From: Bacillus sp. AFS073361 | GTDB lineage: Bacteria > Bacillota > Bacilli > Bacillales > Cytobacillaceae | DNA length: 64,000 bases | NCBI RefSeq assembly: GCF_002567005.1 | Contig: NZ_NUZU01000001.1 | Span: forward strand, 1-64,000 | Reading direction: 5' to 3' | Part shown: positions 55,950-64,000 of the stretch, in pieces | Layout of the letters: each line of letters starts with the position of its first letter | Position numbering within the stretch: the stretch's first letter is position 1 | Translations under genes and position numbers: made by a program | Notes under the pieces: generated by a model | The model's database searches: none | What the model was told of the DNA's origin: nothing | The model's input: the letters and a program-made list of their open reading frames with translations, nothing else

Positions 55950-58193
55950 TTAATTTAATTTATCCTCTATGCTTCTTATATAATAGACTTGTGATTGGAA
56001 ATCTCCCCCACGTTCAAAACTCCGTCCATTGACACCATTAAACTCTGTTGGAAGCTGCAGCCCCACAGTCATTAGTTCATCACCATAATATGTCCGCTCG
56101 CTCCCAGTCACCTGATAGTCTTTTGACTCATCTAATCCACTGAGTCGCAGCAATTGCTGTTTCTTAGGATTCGGAGTTGCTAGTACTTTATACCAGCCAA
56201 CCAATGCTTCCGAATGATCTTGGCTTACCACCATCCAAGCAGTTTCGTTATTTGAAAATGGATTCAACAAGCGATAGAATTGACCATCACGAATCAACTC
56301 TCGATGCGCTTTGTAAAAAGCAACCTGCTCTTTAATTTCCTCACGTTCTTCTTCGGTCAATTTGAGTGGGTCCAATTCATATCCAAATGTTCCAAAGTAA
56401 GCAGTGTTTGCCCTTGTTTGTAATGGTGTGGACCGTAATGTCTGGTGATTCGGAACAGCCGAAACGTGAGACCCCATACTATAAACCGGATACGCAAAGG
56501 ATGTGCCATACTGGATCTTCAGCCTTTCAATCGCATCTGTATCATCACTCGTCCAAGCCTGCGGTGCATAATACAACATCCCAGGGTCAAACCGTCCGCC
56601 CCCGCCCGCACACGATTCAAACAACACATGTGGGAAATCGCTTGTTAATCGCTCATAGAGATTATAAACTCCTAAAATATAACGGTGGAAAAATTCACCC
56701 TGCTGATGAACGGGTAGGTTATTCGAAAAAGCTTCGGTGATGTTTCGATTCATGTCCCATTTAATATAGGCCAGCTTTGTTTGTTTAATAATTGTGGACA
56801 TTTTATCATATAAATAATCCACGATTTCCTGTCTTGAAAAATCTAGGACCAGCTGATTACGTCCCAATGTATAGTGCTGACCTGGGATACCTACGGCCCA
56901 ATCAGGATGCTCGTTGAATAATTCACTATTCGGACTGATCATTTCCGGTTCAAACCAAAGTCCAAACTTCATTCCGGTCTCATTAATTTTCTTTGCTAGG
57001 CTCTCCAGTCCATTGGGAAGCTTATTTAAGTCAACATGCCAATCACCAAGGGAGGAGGTATCATCGTTCCGTTTTCCAAACCAGCCGTCATCAAGGACAA
57101 GCAATTCTATTCCTAGTTCACTTGCAGATTTAGCAATATTCACTAGTTTTTCCTCATCGAAATCAAAGTAAGTGGCTTCCCAGTTATTAATTAGAATGGG
57201 ACGTACGGCCTTCTTCCATTGACCTTGAATCAAATGCTCACGGTAAAGAGAATGGAAAGCCTGACTCATCCCGTTTAATCCGTGATCAGAATAAACCATG
57301 ATGACTTCTGGGGTTTGAAATGAAGCTTGCGGTCTTAAATTCCACTTGAAGCCGAACGGATGAATTCCAACCGTAAGTCTTGCCATGTCGTAATGATCGA
57401 CCTCTACTTGCATTAAAAAATTACTGCTATATACAAAATTAAAGCCATATACTTCCCCTGTATGTTCCGTTGCTTCTAGCCGCCTTAGTGCCAAGAACGG
57501 ATTATGGTGGTGAGAACTGGCCCCGCGCAGACTAGAAATAGACTGAATGCCTGTTTCGAGTCTTCTTTCCTTTAGATGCCGTTCCCTTGACCATGTCCCC
57601 GCTAAATGGGTAAATACAAAATCTTTATCCGGAAGGTCGAGCGATGCTCCCATGAATCGATCAATAACCAGCTCTTCGGAACCCGCATTTCTTATCGAAG
57701 CACTTCTCGTGATGACAGGTTTGTCAAGGAAAATTGTATAATTTAACTGCAATTCCGCTTGCAGGAACTCATCTTTTAAGAAAATTTGAAGTGTACTTGC
57801 ATCTTGATTGTCCTCTGTATAAGTTGCTGGGAGTCCTTCAAGACGAGGTTTCCCTTCAAGGATCTGATACGATTCATATGTGAAATTTGGAATATGATTT
57901 GCTGTGGTTTTACTAACGATGATTGCTGGTTCGCGAAAATCTGAATTTCCGTAGGCAGGGAATTCCTGACGCAGCGTCTCTAATCCAAATGCTGGGTCGT
58001 CAGCATATATATGCGTAGTTGCCCCTGTTGGCACATCATACGTTTGCAAATGGGAAAAGTCTTCTCTGTGGCGTAATGCCTTACCGTAATAAAGATGGCC
58101 GAGCTGCCCATTTTTCATGACATGAAAAATATAACTTACTTGGCCATTTGTTAAATGAAACTGCCTGTCCTTTTGATTCAAATGAATAAGCAT
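55950..58193 (-). CDS. GH36 alpha-galactosidase (second copy)
   Basis: This protein of about 747 residues is a full GH36 enzyme with DDGWFGKRNDD, the nucleophile in YIKWDMNRNIT, ESCAGGGGRFDPGMLYY and the acid/base in TSDDTDA. It is clearly related to the copy near 20 kb. No signal peptide. I start at ATG 58193 with AAGGAG 6 nt upstream; the frame also opens at 58211. It lies behind lacZ in the second CUT1 operon, so it probably acts on imported alpha-galactosides. An intercistronic hairpin precedes it. Confidence 0.92.
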   Translation of the reverse strand: MLIHLNQKDRQFHLTNGQVSYIFHVMKNGQLGHLYYGKALRHREDFSHLQTYDVPTGATTHIYADDPAFGLETLRQEFPAYGNSDFREPAIIVSKTTANHIPNFTYESYQILEGKPRLEGLPATYTEDNQDASTLQIFLKDEFLQAELQLNYTIFLDKPVITRSASIRNAGSEELVIDRFMGASLDLPDKDFVFTHLAGTWSRERHLKERRLETGIQSISSLRGASSHHHNPFLALRRLEATEHTGEVYGFNFVYSSNFLMQVEVDHYDMARLTVGIHPFGFKWNLRPQASFQTPEVIMVYSDHGLNGMSQAFHSLYREHLIQGQWKKAVRPILINNWEATYFDFDEEKLVNIAKSASELGIELLVLDDGWFGKRNDDTSSLGDWHVDLNKLPNGLESLAKKINETGMKFGLWFEPEMISPNSELFNEHPDWAVGIPGQHYTLGRNQLVLDFSRQEIVDYLYDKMSTIIKQTKLAYIKWDMNRNITEAFSNNLPVHQQGEFFHRYILGVYNLYERLTSDFPHVLFESCAGGGGRFDPGMLYYAPQAWTSDDTDAIERLKIQYGTSFAYPVYSMGSHVSAVPNHQTLRSTPLQTRANTAYFGTFGYELDPLKLTEEEREEIKEQVAFYKAHRELIRDGQFYRLLNPFSNNETAWMVVSQDHSEALVGWYKVLATPNPKKQQLLRLSGLDESKDYQVTGSERTYYGDELMTVGLQLPTEFNGVNGRSFERGGDFQSQVYYIRSIEDKLN

Positions 58194-58231
58194 CGCTTTC
58201 TCCTTCACCATTTTGACCTCTTTTCTAATAT

Positions 58232-58268
58232 CAAGGGAAAGAGCTGTAAACCCAGACTCTTTCCCTTG
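58232..58268 (-). other. Intercistronic hairpin between lacZ and the GH36 gene
   Basis: Perfect 12-bp arms CAAGGGAAAGAG and CTCTTTCCCTTG enclose 13 nt. No T-run follows, so it is more likely an mRNA-processing or stability element than a terminator. Confidence 0.6.
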
Positions 58269-58287
58269 TAAGTGTTAAATATATTGA

Positions 58288-61200
58288 TTAAATTCTATTG
58301 ATCACAAATTCGAATTCCATGTCTTTGTCAGCATAAATCAGGTGTTCATCATGCACCGGTGCACCCCAGCTGTCGTCTCCGCCAACGCCCATTTGCTTGC
58401 CTGCGACCGTCACAACGGTGTAATGAACATTTGGCAACTCATAATGATGTTGAGCATTCTCGAGTTCAAAAGCTGTATATGGCGAAAAGTTGCATTCTAA
58501 TGGTTCAGCCTCCGCCGATATTTTTATTCCCTGTCCCTGTTTATTTGTTACCCTAACACGACGTACTCCAGTTCGGTTGCCAGACTCTTGCGGCATCACA
58601 TATCCGGACAAATTATCTGATACTTGATTTTTAAAGATGCCCAGTCTTGCACCCATCGCACGGTCTGAGTAGTTCTCTTCAGGACCCATGGCGTACCATT
58701 CTAATTGATCATAATCTGCAGGCACCTTAAAGGATACGGCAAAAATCGGCATCTGCGGAAGATGGTTTGCGCCATGATAGACCGATTTCACACGGACACT
58801 GCCATCAGCAAAAACCGTATAGCTTATTTTCACTACCACTTCTTCACTTATTGATAATTTATAAGTAAAGGCAACGGTCACCTGACCTTTGTCATTTTTA
58901 AGATCAATAGCAACACATCTTCTGGTCAGACTGGCTGCGTACCAAAGCCCCGAATGGAAACCTTGGGAGTAGCCGCGGTCATTATCTGTCGTTGCCCGCC
59001 AGAATAATGGTGCTGGCGGCAGAGCAATCATCTCTTTCCCGGCGTAATTAAGCGACATGAGACTGCCCGCCTGTTTCGAGAACAGGATCGTAAAGTCCCT
59101 GCCATGGACACCTATATTGACATCGCCTTCGACGACTCTTAACTCTCCCTGAACTGCGGCAGACTTTTCTTCCGCCTTTACCTGAAACACAAATTGTCCA
59201 AATGCAATCTCATAACCAGCATCAGCCCAGAGTGTGTTTTCCTTTAAGACCAAGGAGGTTTGAATACAATACTCCCCAGAAGCACTCGTGATATCAGCAG
59301 GCAGCTTAAATTCAGCTCTTCCTGAACATTGAGGTCCTACATTAACCTCTAGCTTGTTTCGATACAATTCCTTGCCCTCAAGATAAAGGGCGTATTCTAA
59401 TTCATAATCAGTTAGATCAGCGAAAAGGCTGTCATTAATAATTAATACCCCGGTCTGATCTGGGTTTAACTTAAAGTTTTGATATAGATATTTGACTTCC
59501 TGCATCTTAGGTGAAAGTTCTCGATTGGAATAAACGATACCATTTGTACTGAAGCCGTAATCGGTTGGACGGTCTTCAAAGTCACCGCCGGTGGCAAAAA
59601 ATTCATTTCCATAGCGATCCTTTTTGATAAGGGACTGGTCAATATAATCCCAAATAAAACCGCCTTGATACATTGGATACTTCTTCTCTAGATCTGTATA
59701 TTTGTACATCCCGCCAAGTGAATTTCCCATGGCATGCATATACTCACAGCTAATGTATGGTTTCTCGGGATTTGCATTCAAATACTCCTCAATATCAGCC
59801 GGCTTGGCATACATGCGGCTCTCCATATCACTAGTATCATTATATTCGCGGGCATGAAATACACCTTCGTAATGAACCAAGCGGCTTGGGTCCACTCTTT
59901 TGAAATATTTAGACACGTTAAGAATGACCTCACCCGCATAAGATTCATTCCCGCACGACCATATCAGGATGGACGGATGATTTTTATCCCGTTCAACCAT
60001 AGAAACAGCCCGATCCATTACAATATTCTCCCATTCCGGCTTATTCCCGGGAATGTTCCAGGACGGCTCGACTGCCCCCATCTTTTGCCATGATCCGTGC
60101 GTTTCCAGGTTCATTTCATCGATAACATAGACACCGTATTCATCACATAAATCGTACCAATAACTCTGATTCGGATAATGAGACGTCCGGACTGCATTAA
60201 TGTTATTTTGTTTCAGTGTTTTAATGTCCCAGAGCATGTCTTCCTTGGTAATCGCACGGCCGGTCCGGCAATTAAATTCATGGCGATTTACGCCCTTGAA
60301 TACAATCCGTTCACCGTTAAGATGCATAATTTTATCGATAAGTTCAAATCTACGGAAGCCCACTTTCTGTGGAATCACTTCTACTAAATTGCCTTTTTCG
60401 TTATAAACCTGTATATAAAGCTTGTATAAATTCGGTCTTTCTGCGCTCCATAATTTTGGACCCTCAACATCCATTGCTGTTGACCATTTTCCGTCACCAG
60501 ATTCAATCGTACAAGTAGATACTAGGCTGCCTTCTCGATCGTACAACTCTGTTACAATTTTTGAAGGTGAAGAGCTGCCAGACAATAGCTTGAGGTCTAC
60601 TTTAAGCGTACCTTGCGTAAAAGCATCATTCAATTCCGCACGAACATCTGCATCATAGACATGAATCTCTGGTACAGTATAGAGATAGACATCACGGAAT
60701 ATTCCTGAAAAACGCCAGAAATCTTGATCTTCCAGCCAGCTTCCTGTGCTTCGCTGGTAAACTTCGACCGCTAATTTATTTTCACCTTTAGTTACAAATG
60801 GGGTAATGTCAAACTCAGCTGGCGTGAAGGAGTCCTCGCTATAGCCGACGAACTTTCCGTTTAGCCACACATAAAACGCTGATTCTACTCCCTGAAAAGA
60901 AATATACACCGGCTTATTGTTCATGTTTTCTGGTACAGTAAACATCTTCACATAACTGCCCACCGGATTATGGTCTTGTGGAATTTCTGGCGGACGAATC
61001 TCGTTTAGGCCGTCCCATGGGTACATGGTATTCACATATTGAGGTTTTCCATACCCCTGAAGCTGGATATGCCCAGGAACGGTGATGTCCCCCCAGCCAG
61101 AGCAATTAAAGTTCTCCTGGTAAAAATTCTCCGGACGATTGTTCGGATTAACGCTATAGCTAAATTTCCAATTTCCGTTTAGGTCATAGCGCAAAGCCAT

Positions 61201-61326
61201 TGGACCTTCAAGTTTTGCTTGTTCCAGCGTTTCGTAATATATGTGATCGGAATGTGCAGGCAGTCGATTCACAGCAAACACATTCACATCCGTAAGCCAA
61301 TCTAGTTTTGGAATTGTTGACATCAT
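58288..61326 (-). CDS. lacZ: Beta-galactosidase (LacZ-type GH2)
   Basis: This protein of about 1012 residues has the full LacZ layout: jelly roll (50-220), two immunoglobulin-like domains around the TIM barrel and the C-terminal beta-sandwich (Bgal_small_N). The acid/base Glu is E463 (SCGNES) and the nucleophile E530 (YISCEYMHAMGN), counted from the longest start; MNLETHG is also present. It hydrolyses lactose and other beta-galactosides in the cytosol. ATG 61326 is favoured over GTG 61332. It lies behind a CUT1 importer, which suggests ABC-mediated lactose or galactoside uptake. Confidence 0.93.
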   Translation of the reverse strand: MMSTIPKLDWLTDVNVFAVNRLPAHSDHIYYETLEQAKLEGPMALRYDLNGNWKFSYSVNPNNRPENFYQENFNCSGWGDITVPGHIQLQGYGKPQYVNTMYPWDGLNEIRPPEIPQDHNPVGSYVKMFTVPENMNNKPVYISFQGVESAFYVWLNGKFVGYSEDSFTPAEFDITPFVTKGENKLAVEVYQRSTGSWLEDQDFWRFSGIFRDVYLYTVPEIHVYDADVRAELNDAFTQGTLKVDLKLLSGSSSPSKIVTELYDREGSLVSTCTIESGDGKWSTAMDVEGPKLWSAERPNLYKLYIQVYNEKGNLVEVIPQKVGFRRFELIDKIMHLNGERIVFKGVNRHEFNCRTGRAITKEDMLWDIKTLKQNNINAVRTSHYPNQSYWYDLCDEYGVYVIDEMNLETHGSWQKMGAVEPSWNIPGNKPEWENIVMDRAVSMVERDKNHPSILIWSCGNESYAGEVILNVSKYFKRVDPSRLVHYEGVFHAREYNDTSDMESRMYAKPADIEEYLNANPEKPYISCEYMHAMGNSLGGMYKYTDLEKKYPMYQGGFIWDYIDQSLIKKDRYGNEFFATGGDFEDRPTDYGFSTNGIVYSNRELSPKMQEVKYLYQNFKLNPDQTGVLIINDSLFADLTDYELEYALYLEGKELYRNKLEVNVGPQCSGRAEFKLPADITSASGEYCIQTSLVLKENTLWADAGYEIAFGQFVFQVKAEEKSAAVQGELRVVEGDVNIGVHGRDFTILFSKQAGSLMSLNYAGKEMIALPPAPLFWRATTDNDRGYSQGFHSGLWYAASLTRRCVAIDLKNDKGQVTVAFTYKLSISEEVVVKISYTVFADGSVRVKSVYHGANHLPQMPIFAVSFKVPADYDQLEWYAMGPEENYSDRAMGARLGIFKNQVSDNLSGYVMPQESGNRTGVRRVRVTNKQGQGIKISAEAEPLECNFSPYTAFELENAQHHYELPNVHYTVVTVAGKQMGVGGDDSWGAPVHDEHLIYADKDMEFEFVINRI

Positions 61327-61363
61327 GATCACTCTTTTCTATTTCTATTTTTCCAAGTACCTA

Positions 61364-62188
61364 CTATTTAACAGATCCCATCATACCGGCAACGAAATGC
61401 TTTTGCATGATAAAGAAGATTAGTGCTGCTGGTAAGGTTGCTATTACAATTGCTGTCATAATCATTCCAAAGTCAGGTGAGTAGCTTGAACCTAAGTTTG
61501 AAATTAATAGTGGGATCGTCTGGTTTTCAGGTGACTGCAATACAACCAGCGGCCATAAATAACTGTTCCAGCTTGCCATAAAGGTTATGATCGCCGCAGC
61601 AGCGTAAGTGGTTTTCATGGTAGGAACATAAATCTTAAAGAAACATCCTAATTCCGAGAGGCCATCAATTCTTCCAGCTTCAAGAATTTCTTTTGGAAAC
61701 ATTTTCGTGCTTTGTCTAAAGAAAAAGATCAGGTAGGCGGTTGTAACGGTCGGCAAAATGACAGCTGCGATTGTATCAATCCCAATGATCGAGAAGGATT
61801 GTGAGATGGAAGCAAACATTCTAAAGAGCGGTACCATCAAAGCCGCAAAAGGAATCATCATTGAAACTAGTAATATATTAAACACAAAATCCTTTGATTT
61901 ACTTTTATAAATTTCAAATCCATATCCCGCCAAAGATGCAATCAGCATCGCAAGGATGGTTGTTAATACCGAGATTTTAGTTGAATTGATTAATGCAGGC
62001 ACAAGATCAACAGTGTCCAGAAGATTGCGAAGGTTCTCCATAAAGTGACTGCCGGGAAGCATCCTTCCTTGCGTTACATCAACAGACTTGTTTGTCGAGC
62101 TTACAATCATCCATAAAAATGGAAACACAGAGACAATCGCTGCGATGGCTAGAACGGTATAACTGAATGTATTTTTTAGTCTACTCAT
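61364..62188 (-). CDS. Carbohydrate ABC permease, MalG type (system 2)
   Basis: This 274-residue membrane protein has six hydrophobic segments and the EAA loop EAGRIDGLSELGCFFKIYVPTM. I start at ATG 62188 (AGGTGAT upstream), which overlaps the stop of the preceding permease by 8 nt and gives the usual length; the longer frame would extend into the other gene. Channel partner of that permease. Confidence 0.92.
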   Translation of the reverse strand: MSRLKNTFSYTVLAIAAIVSVFPFLWMIVSSTNKSVDVTQGRMLPGSHFMENLRNLLDTVDLVPALINSTKISVLTTILAMLIASLAGYGFEIYKSKSKDFVFNILLVSMMIPFAALMVPLFRMFASISQSFSIIGIDTIAAVILPTVTTAYLIFFFRQSTKMFPKEILEAGRIDGLSELGCFFKIYVPTMKTTYAAAAIITFMASWNSYLWPLVVLQSPENQTIPLLISNLGSSYSPDFGMIMTAIVIATLPAALIFFIMQKHFVAGMMGSVK

Positions 62189-63113
62189 TTTTATCACCTG
62201 CCGCTTTAAACTGAATGATCGAGAAGATAACAATCATAATTACGATTGCATAAGAGACGGTGGCTGCATACCCAAAGTCCGGAGTATATTTAAACGATAA
62301 GTTATAGATATACTGAGAAATAGTCATTGTTGCATTACCCGGACCACCCTTAGTAATATTCATGACCTCGTCAAATAACTGCAGTGTACCAATCGTTGAA
62401 GTGATTGATGTAAATAGAATAATCGGCTTCAACATTGGAATGGTTATTTTGAAAAACTGTTGAACTGGCGAAGCGCCATCGATTCTAGCTGCTTCATAGA
62501 TGGACTCATCAACGTTTTGAAGAGCAGATAAATAGAAAATCATGTTGTAACCGGTCCAACGCCAAGTAATTGCCACAATAATCGCGATTTTCGCCCAAAA
62601 AGGATCGGTAAGCCATTGGATGGGTTCTGAAATGATTGCAACTTTCATTAACATCATATTAATAATTCCATCTTGTCCAAACAAATATTTAAAGATGACG
62701 GAATAGGCAACAAGTGAGGTTACACATGGTAAGAAGATGGCTGTACGAAAAAAGCCCTTAAACTTTAACGCTTTATTATTTAGTAGAACCGAAAGAAATA
62801 AAGCTAGTAAAATCATAACCGGTACTTGAATGATTAGATAAATGACTGTATTTTTTACCGTGGTTAGGAATGTTGGGTCTTTAAATAGCCGCGTATAATT
62901 ATCGATTCCTGTAAAGGTTAGATTTGCACCAACACCTGTTTGAAAGGATAAAATAAGAGCCTGAATCATTGGGTAGAAGTAAAATAAAAGAATCATTACG
63001 GCAGCGATAATAACAAATGACCAGCCAATGATATTATTTTTCAGCCGAGTTTTGCGGCCGCCGGAATTTGATTTTAGAAGGGCTTGAGTGTGGTTTTCTT
63101 TCGCTGTTATCAA
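62181..63113 (-). CDS. Carbohydrate ABC permease, MalF type (system 2)
   Basis: This 310-residue membrane protein has six hydrophobic segments and the EAA loop EAARIDGASPVQQFFKITIPML. The start is TTG 63113, with AAGGAG 10 nt upstream. It is translationally coupled to the next permease. The operon carries lacZ and an alpha-galactosidase, so galactosides are the likely cargo. Confidence 0.9.
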   Translation of the reverse strand: MITAKENHTQALLKSNSGGRKTRLKNNIIGWSFVIIAAVMILLFYFYPMIQALILSFQTGVGANLTFTGIDNYTRLFKDPTFLTTVKNTVIYLIIQVPVMILLALFLSVLLNNKALKFKGFFRTAIFLPCVTSLVAYSVIFKYLFGQDGIINMMLMKVAIISEPIQWLTDPFWAKIAIIVAITWRWTGYNMIFYLSALQNVDESIYEAARIDGASPVQQFFKITIPMLKPIILFTSITSTIGTLQLFDEVMNITKGGPGNATMTISQYIYNLSFKYTPDFGYAATVSYAIVIMIVIFSIIQFKAAGDKNE

Positions 63114-63269
63114 TTCTAGTCAACTCCTTACATTGTGAGTTTAAGAAAAGAAAACGCCTCAGAAAGTCGCCTGATGCATCAGTTAGCTCCAATACATGAA
63201 TGGCAGAGCCGGCGAAATTCTAAGGCATAATCTCTTTAAAAGTAGATTGTTACTTTCTAGCTTGTTGTG
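63114..63269. other. Gap between the binding protein gene and permease (system 2)
   Basis: This 156-nt gap holds the 12-bp palindrome CTGATGCATCAG (63170-63181) and other partial dyads, but no clear T-run. Such gaps commonly hold hairpins that keep binding-protein mRNA more abundant than permease mRNA; here that is inference. Confidence 0.4.
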
Positions 63270-64000
63270 TTATTTAATTTGCTCTTCTGCTTGCTTTTGA
63301 GCATCCTCTAATACTTTATCTAGATCTTTACCTTTAAGGTAATCTTGCATTCCAACCGCTAAAATGTCTTCAATAGCATATGTGTGCATACCATAGTTAA
63401 CTTGAGGAATTTTCTCTGTCCAAGCAGCAAAGTCAGAAACTACTTTTTGTCCTCCGAAGAAATCATCCGCAGCTTTATAAGCTTCGCCTTCAGCAGCTGG
63501 CTTGTAAGTACCAATAGCGCCCATTTCTTTATTTAATGTCTGATAAAAATCTGCATTAGATCCAAATGTTTTTCCTAAGAAGTCCGCAGCCTTTTCTTTA
63601 CCATCGATGTTTAACACGTACCAAGAGCTTCCACCTAAGTTAGAAGCGTTCACGGAAGTTGCAATTCCAGATTGCTTTGGCATCGGAAGAACCGCCCATT
63701 TGCCGGCTTGTGATGCTTCAGCCTTGATGGATGGAGTAATCCAGTTACCAGTTGGAACAGTTGCCACGTCACCGCTGTTAAATCCTGCAACAAATTGACC
63801 CCAGTCAGAAACCGGTTTTACTAAATCTGCGTCTAAAATCGCTTTATATGTTTGGAATGCTTCCTTTAAAGCTGCGTTTCCTGCTAAGTCAGGTGTAACG
63901 CCGTCGTTCTTTAAGTACCAAGAACCGCTTGTTTGAATCATCATACGAATAAGACCAAGGTCTTTTGGATCCTGTGTAAGCATTGCTTTCCCAGTTGCTT
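63270..64000 (-). CDS. Carbohydrate ABC substrate-binding protein (system 2), 5' partial
   Basis: The visible ~243 residues are the C-terminal part of an extracellular family 1 sugar-binding protein: GDVATVPTGNWITPSIKAEA, SSWYVLNIDGKEKAADFLG and an acidic-lysine C-terminal helix. The frame stays open through the right edge, so the signal peptide and N-terminal lobe lie outside the window. First gene of the system 2 operon seen here. The substrate is inferred from the downstream galactosidases. Confidence 0.88.
   Translation of the reverse strand, partial: ATGKAMLTQDPKDLGLIRMMIQTSGSWYLKNDGVTPDLAGNAALKEAFQTYKAILDADLVKPVSDWGQFVAGFNSGDVATVPTGNWITPSIKAEASQAGKWAVLPMPKQSGIATSVNASNLGGSSWYVLNIDGKEKAADFLGKTFGSNADFYQTLNKEMGAIGTYKPAAEGEAYKAADDFFGGQKVVSDFAAWTEKIPQVNYGMHTYAIEDILAVGMQDYLKGKDLDKVLEDAQKQAEEQIK

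Noticed and set aside
59734-60093. 119-codon plus-strand frame inside lacZ
   Set aside because: Antisense to the LacZ catalytic barrel, which is conserved and intact.

Overview
The window looks like a chromosome segment of a low-GC, spore-former-type Firmicute in Bacillus sensu lato. The evidence is the AT-rich intergenic DNA, strong AGGAGG ribosome binding sites, TTG/GTG starts, catabolite-responsive (cre) sites, GlpP-type antitermination, a TcyP orthologue, and a 16S rRNA 5' end with tandem promoters. A Neobacillus/Peribacillus-like species is a guess. There is no phage, insertion sequence, CRISPR array or tRNA. Most genes lie on the minus strand.

Left part (1-19.5 kb): the 16S gene exits the window to the left and is driven by two tandem promoters. 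A LacI-type regulator and a HAD phosphatase follow, the latter with a palindromic operator in its promoter. Then come an adenosine deaminase gene behind an adenine-type purine riboswitch, an acyl-ACP desaturase, an orphan branched-chain-amino-acid-type binding lipoprotein, a PAP2 phosphatase/glycosyltransferase pair, assorted small metabolic genes, the cystine carrier TcyP, and the glpP-glpFK-glpD glycerol regulon with its leader terminators.

Middle part (19.6-33.7 kb): a GH36 alpha-galactosidase, an OmpR-type two-component pair next to an ABC exporter gene that has lost its ATPase half, an orphan sporulation-type sensor kinase, a sigma-54-controlled 3-hydroxybutyrate-type operon (GntP permease, dehydrogenase, activator) with a -24/-12 promoter, cre site and three candidate enhancer sites, a membrane-anchored PstS-like protein, and a hydantoinase/carbamoylase-family amidase.

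Right part (34-64 kb): a galactose and galactoside utilisation island. It holds an Mgl-type importer, a three-gene sensing system (anchored sugar-binding protein, YesM-like kinase, YesN-like regulator), the Leloir operon galK-galE-galT-galM-galR, a ROK regulator divergent from it, a second galM, and two CUT1 ABC systems with GH2 and GH36 glycosidases. Galactosides would enter through the CUT1 importers, be cut inside by LacZ, the second GH2 enzyme and the alpha-galactosidases, and the galactose would enter the Leloir pathway. Neither CUT1 system carries its own ATPase.

The most striking non-coding structure is a dispersed palindromic hairpin built on GGTGTCAGGCACC. All five complete copies sit directly behind minus-strand genes, most with a T-run, and their stems covary. 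At three copies the terminal TGACACC is iterated in tandem with locus-specific unit lengths.
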